NCBI RefSeq assembly: GCF_016125955.1
Contig: NZ_JADEVE010000025.1
Coordinates: forward strand, 1 to 34,564
Direction of reading: 5' to 3'
Length of the DNA stretch: 34,564 bases
Origin: Acetomicrobium sp. S15 = DSM 107314
GTDB taxonomy: Bacteria; Synergistota; Synergistia; Synergistales; Thermosynergistaceae
The translations under genes and the position numbers were made by a program. This document shows positions 15,774 through 23,609 of this stretch, piece by piece. Position 1 is the stretch's first letter; every line of letters starts with the position of its first letter. Below the pieces are notes generated by a model. That model searched no databases and had not been told where the DNA came from. It saw only the letters and a program-made list of their open reading frames with translations.

Positions 15774-16751
15774 CTACTTCTTCACAAACCCTAACTTCTC
15801 CATGAGGGGTTTGTATGCGCCATATTCCTCCTTAAGACTGGAGATCACTTCATCGGGTGTGCGATACTGAATGGTGAGCTTCATACGAGCCATAGCCTCT
15901 ATAAACTCGGGGTCTTCAAGCGACTGCTTGAAAGCTGCGTGAAGCTTTTCCACCACATCGTCTGGCGTCTTAGCTGGAACGAGTAACATCTTCCAGACGC
16001 TGAATTCTGGCAGGTCGAAACCCTGTTCTTTAAACGTGGGGACATCAGGCGCCTCGGCAAATCGCTCCGGCGAGAAAATGCCCAGTGCCCTCAAGTTTCC
16101 TGCCTCCACTTGGGGCATACACTCCGTAGGATGCGAGGTAGCGGCATCTACATGGCCGCCAACCAAAGCGGTAATAGCCGGGCCTCCGCCTTCAAACGGC
16201 ACAGCCTCCGCTTTCACGCCAGCAGAGTCAAAGAGAGCGGCTGGGGCCAAATGCGTAAGGCCACCAGCACCTGAAATGCCATACTTAATAACCTTGCCGG
16301 TTTTTTTGGCATCATCGATGAGGTCTTGCGTCGTCTTCCATGGAGATTTAGCGTTGACGGTTAGTATTATTGGTTCATAGCTGAGGCCTATAATGCCGCG
16401 GAAGTCGTCAACGCTGTACTGGACGGGGCGAGTCAACGGAACTGTGGTAAAGGCACCGGCTGCTATCTGAAGCACCGTGTAGCCATCGGGATGTGCTCTG
16501 GCCACCTCCGCCGCCCCGATTGCTCCATTGGCTCCGGGCCTATTCAACACGACCACGCTTTGGCCCAAATATTTCGGCGCAACCGACGCCAGTGCGCGAG
16601 TCATTAGGTCTGAGCTGCCTCCAGCTGCATAAGGGCAAACGATCGTCACCGGTTTAGTGGGAAAACCTGCAGCATTTGCCGGCATCTGTCCCTGAGCCAT
16701 CACGCCGAAGGCCAAGACTAAAACCGCACAACTCGTCAAAAATCGCCTCAT
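15774..16751 (-). CDS. tctC: TTT transporter periplasmic binding protein, TctC family
   Basis: This 325-residue protein begins with a signal peptide (MRRFLTSCAVLVLAFGVMA, likely cut after PANAA). The mature part has TctC/Bug signatures: FPTKPVTIVCPYAAGGSSD, VVVLNRPGANGAIGAAEVA and YTVLQIAAG. It would capture a carboxylate in the periplasm for TctAB. The start ATG 16751 follows AAAGGAGATGAAGG. It is the first transporter gene after the GntR regulator and is followed by a strong hairpin, as expected when the binding protein is needed in excess of the permeases. By locus context the ligand may be a sulfonated hydroxyacid such as sulfolactate, or a sulfate ester. Confidence 0.94.
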   Translation of the reverse strand: MRRFLTSCAVLVLAFGVMAQGQMPANAAGFPTKPVTIVCPYAAGGSSDLMTRALASVAPKYLGQSVVVLNRPGANGAIGAAEVARAHPDGYTVLQIAAGAFTTVPLTRPVQYSVDDFRGIIGLSYEPIILTVNAKSPWKTTQDLIDDAKKTGKVIKYGISGAGGLTHLAPAALFDSAGVKAEAVPFEGGGPAITALVGGHVDAATSHPTECMPQVEAGNLRALGIFSPERFAEAPDVPTFKEQGFDLPEFSVWKMLLVPAKTPDDVVEKLHAAFKQSLEDPEFIEAMARMKLTIQYRTPDEVISSLKEEYGAYKPLMEKLGFVKK

Positions 16752-16792
16752 AATCCTTCATCTCCTTTCTTTTGCTTCACCTCGTTGAGCAA

Positions 16793-17506
16793 TCACGCCA
16801 TTTGATCCTGCGTCCTCAAGTAAGAAACTATCACCTCCCTCGCTTCCTTCACGTGACACTTGGCCGCATTATCTGCGCCAATGGAGTCCCTGCGCTTTAT
16901 CGCTTGGTATATCTGCTCATGTTGCTGTATCGACCGCTGCGGCCTGCCCGAAAGCGAAGCGGATGTCGCCATTAAGAGCCGCACCTGACTCTGGAGTTTC
17001 TTCAGCGCCTCCAAGAGGCGGATGTTACGGCTCGCCTCTGCTATTGCACTATGAAATAGTATATCAACATCGGAATAACGTTTAACCTCGCCACTTGCTA
17101 TGCACAGTTTGCCATCGTTAAGGTATCCTGCTATCTTAGCGAGTTGATCTTCTGTTGCCATTGTAGCCGCCTTAGCCGCAGCCAATCCCTCGAGGACCTC
17201 ACGTAGCTCGTAAATCTCCACTACATCTGAAATTGTAAGGAGTGCCACATAAGCACCCTTGCGGGGAATAATTTGCACCAAACCTTCTCCTGCAAGCTTC
17301 ACTAATGCCTCCTTCACGGGCGTGTAGCTTATACCCAATCGCTGAGCTAAATCGCGCACTAAAAGCTTTGAGCCAGGTTGCAGGGTTTTGGATACAATAG
17401 CATCGTGGATAGCTTCGTAAGCCATATCAGCTAAACGCGGTGCGTTTGAAAAATTCTCAAGCTGAACGTCGACTTTCTCTATTTTTTGCCGCTTATAACC
17501 TAACAT
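16793..17506 (-). CDS. GntR-family transcriptional regulator (FadR-like, FCD domain)
   Basis: A 237-residue regulator with a winged helix-turn-helix at about residues 25-90 (YEAIHDAIVSKTLQPGSKL, LAQRLGISYTPVKEALVKL, GLVQIIPRKGAYV). A helical FCD ligand-binding domain follows (YELREVLEGLAAAKAA, then DILFHSAIAEASRN). FCD regulators sense small organic acids and usually repress their own operon. It sits within the minus-strand locus, 73 bases after suyB and 41 bases before tctC, so it probably controls the sulfo-lyase and transporter genes. ATG 17506 is preceded only by a loose GAAAGAG. Effector and direction of control are unknown. Confidence 0.9.
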   Translation of the reverse strand: MLGYKRQKIEKVDVQLENFSNAPRLADMAYEAIHDAIVSKTLQPGSKLLVRDLAQRLGISYTPVKEALVKLAGEGLVQIIPRKGAYVALLTISDVVEIYELREVLEGLAAAKAATMATEDQLAKIAGYLNDGKLCIASGEVKRYSDVDILFHSAIAEASRNIRLLEALKKLQSQVRLLMATSASLSGRPQRSIQQHEQIYQAIKRRDSIGADNAAKCHVKEAREVIVSYLRTQDQMA

Positions 17507-17579
17507 TCACGTTCACTCTTTCTCGTTTGAAATTCTTTTACAAAGCAATGGCTTACATTAAAATTTCAGGTATTCCGAC

Positions 17580-18734
17580 CTAAGCGCTGCGGTAGAGTTT
17601 GGTAAGGACGAATTCGCGGTGACCCAGCGCTTCGGCCGCAGTAAGCCTGCCATTTATCGTACGGTTCATAACATCTGAGATTGCGTCTGCCGCCCGATCC
17701 AAGGACAACTCGCGGCGGATAATTCCGCTTAAGTCTACGTCTATATGCTCGGCCATCTCTACCACCGTCCGCGGATGGGCCGATATTTTGACTACGGGAA
17801 CGATGGGATTGCCCACGACATTGCCCTGTCCGGTCGTAAAGAAATGCAACACGGATCCAGCCGCTGCGGTCAGTGTCACCATTTCCGCCGCCGCGGAGGA
17901 CGAATCCATGAAAAACAGACCTTTGTCGGTCGGCGTTTCAGCCGGCCCCAATACTCCGACGATAGGACATGTGCCGGTTTTCTGTACGTTACCGAGCCCT
18001 TTTTCCTCTATTGTGGAAAGCCCTCCGGCAATGTTGCCCTGTGTCGGCTGAGAGCCAAGGAGGTCTACGCCTTGGGACTCGATGAATGCCATATAGTCGC
18101 CATAAACTTTCATAAATTTTTCCTTAAGCTCTGGGGTAGCCATGCGCTCGGCTATGAAATCTTCAGCGCCGGTGAGCTCCGAAGTCTCGCCGAAGATCAC
18201 GGTGCATCCAGCGTTCACAAGCCTGTCAATCAGCCTACCGAGGGCAGGGTTTGCAGCCAGGCCAGATGTCGTGTCAGATTCTCCGCACTTAATGCTAATC
18301 GTAAGCTCACCCAAAGATATAGGCTCCCGTTTTATCTCTGATGCGTCCTGCAAAAGCATTTTTGCTATCCTTGATGCTTTTTCTATAGTCTTAAGATCTC
18401 CATTATGCTCAATGCTCAAACCTTCTACAGGTTTCTTCGCCACCTTAGAAACGGCATCCACGATCTTGTTAGTCCAGTTGGGCTCTATGCCTATGATGAC
18501 GGCAGCCGCCACATTTGGGTTGGAAGCAGTACCTATGAGCGTTTTGAACGTAAGCTCCAGATCCTCGCCGAATTGCAATCTTCCATATGGATGAGGGAGG
18601 GACAAGGTGCCATGAATCACCCGCGAAGTCACCTCAGCAGCAGTGTTAGATATGTCATCGACCGGCAGTATTATTACGTGGTTTCGCACGCCCACACGGC
18701 CATTCGGTCGCCTGAATCCCAAGAGCTCTGTCAT
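17580..18734 (-). CDS. suyB: UxaA-family large subunit, probable (2R)-sulfolactate sulfo-lyase subunit beta
   Basis: The 384-residue protein aligns by eye with the large domain of altronate dehydratase (UxaA): [15 protein letters not shown] (residues 6-20), [29 protein letters not shown] (149-166), [16 protein letters not shown] and [11 protein letters not shown]. It differs from sugar-acid dehydratases in lacking the usual His-x-His-Gly-Cys stretch near residue 50 (LSLPHPYGR here) and in having [18 protein letters not shown] near 276-293. I associate the latter with SuyB, the about 42-kDa subunit that cleaves sulfolactate to pyruvate and sulfite. ATG 18734 has GGAGGG 7 bases upstream and overlaps the suyA stop (ATGA). 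The split small/large arrangement and TTT neighbours also fit SuyAB. Altronate or another hydroxyacid dehydratase remains the alternative. Confidence 0.65.
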   Translation of the reverse strand: MTELLGFRRPNGRVGVRNHVIILPVDDISNTAAEVTSRVIHGTLSLPHPYGRLQFGEDLELTFKTLIGTASNPNVAAAVIIGIEPNWTNKIVDAVSKVAKKPVEGLSIEHNGDLKTIEKASRIAKMLLQDASEIKREPISLGELTISIKCGESDTTSGLAANPALGRLIDRLVNAGCTVIFGETSELTGAEDFIAERMATPELKEKFMKVYGDYMAFIESQGVDLLGSQPTQGNIAGGLSTIEEKGLGNVQKTGTCPIVGVLGPAETPTDKGLFFMDSSSAAAEMVTLTAAAGSVLHFFTTGQGNVVGNPIVPVVKISAHPRTVVEMAEHIDVDLSGIIRRELSLDRAADAISDVMNRTINGRLTAAEALGHREFVLTKLYRSA

Positions 18735-19027
18735 AGCCCGTCCCTCCATCTGAGCGATCTGATGTTGTGTATACGCACAAGTTCGCCTGTTTTGATATTA
18801 GAAGTGGCTATTCCGATAGGTCTATAGTATTCGATAACATTTGCGCCGGAAGAAATCTCTTTAAGGGCAATCTTATGTCCAATTGGTATGGTATCGAGGA
18901 CTTCGATTAAACCCTCAAACCCAACCTCATCGAGGGAAACGAAACCTACCCGCTCACCCGGGGCTATTTCTTCCACCGCAACACCCACATCATCACTCTT
19001 CACGTGAACCAAAACCTTGAATTTCAC
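18731..19027 (-). CDS. suyA: SAF-domain small subunit, probable (2R)-sulfolactate sulfo-lyase subunit alpha
   Basis: The 98-residue product is a lone SAF domain, the counterpart of the UxaA N terminus and of SuyA. It shows [20 protein letters not shown], the conserved [14 protein letters not shown] and the C-terminal HNIRSLRW. It would form the heteromeric lyase with the overlapping large subunit. The start is GTG 19027, with AGGGGG 7-8 bases upstream; the longer frame from a TTG at 19051 lacks a ribosome-binding site. It is the first gene of the locus and has a good promoter about 75 bases upstream. The SAF fold is secure, while the sulfolactate assignment rests on the split organisation and neighbours. 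Confidence 0.65.
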   Translation of the reverse strand: MKFKVLVHVKSDDVGVAVEEIAPGERVGFVSLDEVGFEGLIEVLDTIPIGHKIALKEISSGANVIEYYRPIGIATSNIKTGELVRIHNIRSLRWRDGL

Positions 19028-19100
19028 GAACACACCCCCTATGGGGGACAAAATGCCTCAACGCTTAAGTTACGAGGAGCATTTATAAAGCCCAAGTCAA

Positions 19101-19128
19101 ATTCTATATTTTAAATTTTTTATGTCAA
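19101..19128 (-). promoter_or_regulatory. Sigma-70 type promoter for the suyAB-led locus
   Basis: On the minus strand, a consensus TTGACA (19128-19123) and TAGAAT (19106-19101) are separated by 16 A/T-only bases. The predicted leader to the suyA start is roughly 65-70 bases. It is the best promoter match seen in front of the locus. Confidence 0.6.
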
Positions 19129-19268
19129 GCTTCTCGCACCGAAACGTTCACTCTTCGCGCTAAACTCGCTAAAGAGAGATCTTTTGCTAAACCACACTGA
19201 AGGGAAAGAGAGTATTTACAGGGAGTCTATGGGAAGGGCTTCGACATTTTAGGGTGTACGTCTTTGGA

Positions 19269-20189
19269 TCACTGATTTTGCTTTGACGCGTTATCGACCT
19301 TCCAGAATCGGCAAAAAGAACATGTGTCATGCCATGAAGGCAATCCGCAGATCTTGCACTTGTATGGCGGTTCCTTTTCAGCGCATTCGCCTGCAAACAA
19401 ATACATATTTTTCAAGTATCCGCGATAAAAAGCCCATTTTGTACCAGGAGACCGCTCTTCCGCACGATTTAGAAGGCGTTTCCACTCGAGAAACGTAGCA
19501 TCCTCAGCATAAGGGCATTCTTTTTCTACAAAGGATATATTTCTAAGCAGACAATACGTCGTCGTCTCTTTTTCGGTGCAAAGGAATAGAGGTTTTGTCT
19601 TAGCGGGATGACCCTCCCCGATCGGGGGAGAATAAGGGCTTCCGTTAGCTAAATATAGCACGTTCCAGTGGAGTATATTGCCAAGCAGCGCTGCAGCCTG
19701 GTCGTCGAGGTTGTGTCCTGTGGCGATCACATCGAATCCCTTGGTAATCGCAACTTGATTCATATAATATCTCTTGGTAAGACCGCAGGCGGAACATATG
19801 GAGCGATGTTTAGCTCTAGCCTTTTGCATCACTGTCATTCCATGCGCCTGCGTGATATCTACCACAATTAAATCGCATTTTCTATTGCGGACAAAAACCC
19901 AACAAAGCTCTTCGCTCTCGTCAGAATAGCCATCGTGAGTTATACCCAAGTTAATATAAAGCCCTGATGTATAATATCCTAACCTTGTAAGGATATCCCA
20001 CAGGGCGAGGCTATCTTTGCCACCTGAAACAGCAAGGATAATTTTGTCCTTTTTAGAGAACATTTTAAAGTCGGATATCGCCTTTTGTACACGCCTTAAC
20101 ATCCACTCGTCAAAATGGCGAGCACACAATGCAAGACTGTGCTGGCGCAATTTAATTACCGCCTTATCTTTGCAAATGTGACACTTCAT
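19269..20189 (-). CDS. ttuA: TtuA-like tRNA thiolation ATP-pyrophosphatase
   Basis: The 306-residue PP-loop enzyme has the TtuA/Ncs6 layout. An N-terminal zinc finger (CHIC at 3-6, CARH at 22-25) precedes the ATP-binding SGGKDS at 55-60. ICSACG (cysteines 132 and 135) and TGHNLDDQAA follow, with an ECPYAED cysteine later and a C-terminal zinc finger CKICGLPSWHDTCSFC. TtuA thiolates tRNA, notably uridine 54 in thermophiles, with an Fe-S cluster held by the central cysteines. Sulfur comes from the ubiquitin-like carrier TtuB, which the next gene upstream resembles. ATG 20189 follows GGAGG. The gene is 5 bases downstream of that carrier gene, so the two form an operon. Other TtcA-related thiolases are less likely given both zinc fingers. 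Confidence 0.85.
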   Translation of the reverse strand: MKCHICKDKAVIKLRQHSLALCARHFDEWMLRRVQKAISDFKMFSKKDKIILAVSGGKDSLALWDILTRLGYYTSGLYINLGITHDGYSDESEELCWVFVRNRKCDLIVVDITQAHGMTVMQKARAKHRSICSACGLTKRYYMNQVAITKGFDVIATGHNLDDQAAALLGNILHWNVLYLANGSPYSPPIGEGHPAKTKPLFLCTEKETTTYCLLRNISFVEKECPYAEDATFLEWKRLLNRAEERSPGTKWAFYRGYLKNMYLFAGECAEKEPPYKCKICGLPSWHDTCSFCRFWKVDNASKQNQ

Positions 20190-20194
20190 GCCCC

Positions 20195-20383
20195 TTATCC
20201 TCCACTGACGGTGTTTATTATTTTCACCTCATCGTCACGGGAAAGCACTTCATCCTCAGTGATTATAGTGCCATTTTTAACAACTACCACTTCGTTTACA
20301 TTGAGAGAAAGTTTGCTTAAGAGCTTCAAGGCAGACATGGATTCGTCAAATCGGAACTCTGTCCCTTTATAATATACCTTCAT
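20195..20383 (-). CDS. MoaD/ThiS-like ubiquitin-fold sulfur carrier, TtuB-like
   Basis: A 62-residue beta-grasp protein ending in the di-glycine needed for adenylation and thiocarboxylate formation (NTVSGG). The body has the typical VVVVKNGTIITEDEVLSRDDEVKI segment (quoted here by its key NGTIITEDEV core). Its position directly before the TtuA-like gene makes it the likely sulfur donor for tRNA thiolation. ThiS (thiamine) or MoaD (molybdopterin) roles are alternatives, but no thiamine or cofactor genes lie nearby. ATG 20383 follows AAAAGGAGTAG. Confidence 0.85.
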   Translation of the reverse strand: MKVYYKGTEFRFDESMSALKLLSKLSLNVNEVVVVKNGTIITEDEVLSRDDEVKIINTVSGG

Positions 20384-20485
20384 ACCAAACTACTCCTTTT
20401 CCATATTAATATATAAAGTCTAAAGTATAGCACAGTCGCCGCTATGGGTTTTTAAAACACCACAAAGCAACCCCAAATGCCAAAA

Positions 20486-20523
20486 GCCGAGGACACCTAT
20501 ATCTATTCCCTGGTGTCCTCGGC
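20486..20523 (-). terminator. Intrinsic terminator closing the TRAP/hydratase/lyase operon
   Basis: A perfect 12-bp GC-rich stem (GCCGAGGACACC at 20486-20497 with its inverse at 20512-20523) has a 14-base loop and is followed on the minus strand by TTTTGG. It lies 30 bases past the last gene of the operon. Confidence 0.8.
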
Positions 20524-20552
20524 AAATTAAACACCCCAGCTCATATTTGCTC

Positions 20553-21635
20553 TTACTTCTTCCCGAAGACCGCCTCGAGCTGTTTGGCGATAGCGTCGCC
20601 CATTTCGGAAGTGGTGTTCGTTCCACCCAGGTCTGGAGTTCTTACGCGCCCTTCTTTAACGACAGCGGCTATAGCATCGACGACGCGCTTCCCCCACTCT
20701 TCAAGGCCAATGTGATCGAGCATCATGGCGGCTGCCCATATCGTGGCTATGGGGTTTGCCCTGATCATGCCTTTATATTTGGGGGCAGAACCGTGGATTG
20801 GTTCAAACATCGATGGAAATTCCTTCTCGGGGTTGACATTTCCGCCCGGGGCGAAGCCCAACCCACCTTGGAGCGTAGAGGCTAAATCAGTCAGAATGTC
20901 GCCAAAGAGATTAGAAGCCACTACGACATCGAAGCTCTCAGGTTTCCTGATCAAAAACATCGTCATTGCATCAACTAATACGTGCTCCGCTTCTACATCG
21001 GGAAATTCTTTGCTGACAGCGTTAAAGACCTCATCCCAGAAGACCATCGAATGCTTCAAGGCGTTCGATTTGGTTATTGAGGTTACCTTTTTCCTGCGCT
21101 TCCTCGCTAAGGAAAAGGCATATCGCATTACCCTTTCCGTCTCCCTACGGGTAAATACGCTCACCTGCATAACGACCTCGTGGGGCGTTCCTGGATATGA
21201 CCTGCCGCCGATATCTCCATATTCGCCTTCTACGTTCTCTCTTACGAAAACCATATCGATAGCTTTTTCTTCTTTAAGAGGATAAGGAGCACCAGGAAGG
21301 CGTTTGACCGGCCTTAAGTTCACATACTGGTCAAATCCGCGGCGGATAGCGAATATCAAGGTCTGGGCTCCTATGTGATCGGGGACTCTCGGGTCTCCAA
21401 TGGCACCCATCAAAAGGGCGTCAAATTTCTTAAGCGTATCAAGCCCATCTGCAGGCATCGTAACGCCATGCTCCAGGTAGTACTCGCATCCCCAAGGAAA
21501 TGACGTAAAATCCAAAGAGATATTTCCATCGAGCTCTTCCACAGTCTTCAGCACCTTAAGTGCCTCTGCCGTAATTTCCGGGCCTATACCATCACCGGGA
21601 AGCACTCCTATTTTGAAAACCTTCTTGCTCACCAT
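20553..21635 (-). CDS. Isocitrate/isopropylmalate dehydrogenase family, tartrate/D-malate dehydrogenase-like
   Basis: The 360-residue protein is an NAD-dependent beta-decarboxylating dehydrogenase, oxidising a 2-hydroxyacid and releasing CO2. Seen: GVLPGDGIGPEI at the N terminus, DALLMGAIGDPRVPDHIG, DQYVNLRPVKRLPGAPYPL, FVRENVEGEY, the metal-binding NLFGDILTDLAS and MFEPIHGSAPKYKG. The CEYYLEHGVTMPADGL and VPDHIGAQ stretches match tartrate/D-malate dehydrogenases better than LeuB or isocitrate dehydrogenase. ATG 21635 follows GGATGGTGAGAT. It is the last gene of a ten-gene minus-strand operon, with a terminator right behind it. Conversion of a D-malate-like acid to a 2-oxoacid would fit the pathway. 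Confidence 0.85.
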   Translation of the reverse strand: MVSKKVFKIGVLPGDGIGPEITAEALKVLKTVEELDGNISLDFTSFPWGCEYYLEHGVTMPADGLDTLKKFDALLMGAIGDPRVPDHIGAQTLIFAIRRGFDQYVNLRPVKRLPGAPYPLKEEKAIDMVFVRENVEGEYGDIGGRSYPGTPHEVVMQVSVFTRRETERVMRYAFSLARKRRKKVTSITKSNALKHSMVFWDEVFNAVSKEFPDVEAEHVLVDAMTMFLIRKPESFDVVVASNLFGDILTDLASTLQGGLGFAPGGNVNPEKEFPSMFEPIHGSAPKYKGMIRANPIATIWAAAMMLDHIGLEEWGKRVVDAIAAVVKEGRVRTPDLGGTNTTSEMGDAIAKQLEAVFGKK

Positions 21636-21680
21636 ATCTCACCATCCATTCGTTTTGTATAAGAGTTAGGCATAACCGCC

Positions 21681-22643
21681 TCAACTACCACCTTGGCCCA
21701 ATCGCTCACTCAGGCATTTTATGATATCATCTGCCATCGTTTCAAGATCATAATCGGGTGTCCAGCCCCATTCTTTTCGAGCACAACTATCATCCAGGCT
21801 GTTCGGCCACGAATCGGCGATGGCTTGTCTCACCGGGTCCACATCGTATTCTATTTCAAAATCCGGGATACGCTCCTTAATTTCATCAGCTAACTCTTGA
21901 GGGGTGAAGCTCATGGCTGTCACATTGTAACCATTGCGGTGCACAAGCTTGCTCGGCTCGGCTTCCATAAGGGTGATGGCAGCCTTAACTGCATCGGGCA
22001 TATAAAGCATAGGCATCATCGTATTTGGCCTCAAATAACACGTATAACGTCTCTGGGTCAGGGCAGCGTAGAATATCTCCGTGGAATAATCGGTGGTTCC
22101 CCCGCCAGGCATGGAACTGCTCGAAATTACGCCCGGATAACGCACGCCTCGCGTATCTACACCGTATTTCTTGAAATAATAGTTGCACATCAGCTCGCCT
22201 GCCACCTTCGCTATACCGTATATTGTGGTTGGGCGCTGGATCGTATCCTGAGGCGTGTTGTCTTTCGGCGTTTCCGGGCCAAAGGTGGCCATAGAACTCG
22301 GGAAAAAGAGAGAGCAACCGTGCTCACGAGCTACCTCCAAAACGTTATACAACCCATCAAAGTTCACGCTCCAAGCCTTCTTGGGATCTGCTTCGGAAAT
22401 AGCAGAAAGCATGGCGGCTAAGTGATAGATCGTTCCTACATTGTACTTATCGACGGCTCCTTTGATCGACGAAACGTAGGTACAATCGACAACCTCACAA
22501 GGGCCGGATTCGGATATCTCGGCAGGTGGCTTACGCTTATGTATGCCGCACACTACGTTATCACCGCCGTACTTTTCCCTCAACGCTAAGGTCATATCAT
22601 ACCCTATCTGACCCGTCCCTCCGGTCACCAGAATCCTCTTCAC
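21681..22643 (-). CDS. SDR-type L-threonine 3-dehydrogenase-like NAD enzyme
   Basis: A 320-residue extended short-chain dehydrogenase with VTGGTGQIGYD at the N terminus, HLAAMLSAISEADP, SSMATFGPETP and the catalytic tyrosine-lysine pair in YGIAKVAGE. It also has RYPGVISS and PGGGTTDYSTEIFY, then DSWPNSLDDSCARKEWGW. These extended matches are typical of the SDR threonine 3-dehydrogenases, which form 2-amino-3-oxobutyrate. I prefer GTG 22643, which has GAGGGGG 9 bases upstream. ATG 22664, overlapping the preceding stop as ATGA, is the alternative and adds seven residues. Being within a hydroxyacid operon, it may oxidise another beta-hydroxy acid. Threonine itself is not assured. Confidence 0.82.
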   Translation of the reverse strand: MKRILVTGGTGQIGYDMTLALREKYGGDNVVCGIHKRKPPAEISESGPCEVVDCTYVSSIKGAVDKYNVGTIYHLAAMLSAISEADPKKAWSVNFDGLYNVLEVAREHGCSLFFPSSMATFGPETPKDNTPQDTIQRPTTIYGIAKVAGELMCNYYFKKYGVDTRGVRYPGVISSSSMPGGGTTDYSTEIFYAALTQRRYTCYLRPNTMMPMLYMPDAVKAAITLMEAEPSKLVHRNGYNVTAMSFTPQELADEIKERIPDFEIEYDVDPVRQAIADSWPNSLDDSCARKEWGWTPDYDLETMADDIIKCLSERLGQGGS

Positions 22644-22660
22644 GGGAATGCGCCCCCTCG

Positions 22661-23581
22661 TCATCTTTCAACAGTCTGGCGTTCCACCTCGCACAGCCTA
22701 TCCACGCCTATCATCCCTTCTATTTTCGCAATGACCTCATTATAGCGCGGCGCCTCAAACCCCACAAAGCCACCAGAAGTGGGCGCCCGTCCTTGTTCTT
22801 TGATCATTCTGTTGATGCTTAAGGCTGCGCCTATCGTAGCAACTATCGTAGTTATAGGATAGATAATTATTTGATAACCGAGACTCGAGATTTCCTGCCA
22901 TGTGAGGGTTTCTTGAATTCCCCATTTTGATCCATATCCAGCCATAGCAAGCAACGGCATATTTTCCGGCACGGCGTCCCTTACTCGCTTCATTTCGTCC
23001 ACATCACAAACCTGAGGCATAATAGCGTCTACCCCGACCTCAGATAGGGCGTTGACTCGTTCGAGCACGGCTTCTATTGTGCCGCCTTCTGCTGCTCTTC
23101 TGGCGTCTGTCCTTGCAATGATCATAAAGTTCTCGTCATTTCTTGCTCTGAGGGCATATCCCAGCCTCTCAATATGTTCTTTTAAGGGTACAATGTGTTC
23201 TTTCCCGGCATAATAATGAACGCGTTTCGGATAAACCTGATCTTCTATATGCATAGCGCTTATGCCGGCATTCTCATACTCCTGGACTGTGCGCATGATG
23301 TGCAAAGGATCTCCGAAGCCGGTATGCCCATCTACTATAAGCGGAATCTCCAAAAGACGCAGAGCCCTTCTGGCATTTTCGACTTGATCCAGAAGCGTCA
23401 AGAGCGGCTCGGTAGTCCCTAAGGCCGCGCCTGTCATCCAGCCGCCCATATAAGCGGCGTTAAATCCCAGCTCCTGCACCACGGAAGCAGTTACGGCATC
23501 ATAGCAACCAGGCGCTACCACCGTTTCACCGTTGTTCAAATGCTCTTTTAGAGAGCACCTTGCATTGCGAGGGCCTCTCAT
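22661..23581 (-). CDS. ICL/PEP-mutase superfamily protein lacking the KKCGH cysteine
   Basis: The 306-residue protein has the isocitrate lyase/PEP mutase barrel: VAPGCYDAVTASVVQELGF, IVDGHTGFGD (82-91), HIEDQVYPKR and IIARTDARR. Two hallmarks of true lyases are altered. The metal loop reads DGHTG instead of DGDTG, and the active loop reads KRVHYY instead of KKCGH, so the catalytic cysteine is missing. It may be a decarboxylase, mutase or hydrolase of the superfamily, or act on another substrate. ATG 23581 follows GAGAGGAATGAGGC. It lies between dctM and the SDR gene, while an intact paralogue is encoded earlier in the same operon (28298-29191). Confidence 0.85.
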   Translation of the reverse strand: MRGPRNARCSLKEHLNNGETVVAPGCYDAVTASVVQELGFNAAYMGGWMTGAALGTTEPLLTLLDQVENARRALRLLEIPLIVDGHTGFGDPLHIMRTVQEYENAGISAMHIEDQVYPKRVHYYAGKEHIVPLKEHIERLGYALRARNDENFMIIARTDARRAAEGGTIEAVLERVNALSEVGVDAIMPQVCDVDEMKRVRDAVPENMPLLAMAGYGSKWGIQETLTWQEISSLGYQIIIYPITTIVATIGAALSINRMIKEQGRAPTSGGFVGFEAPRYNEVIAKIEGMIGVDRLCEVERQTVER

Positions 23582-23609
23582 GCCTCATTCCTCTCTTTCT
23601 CCGTATGTC

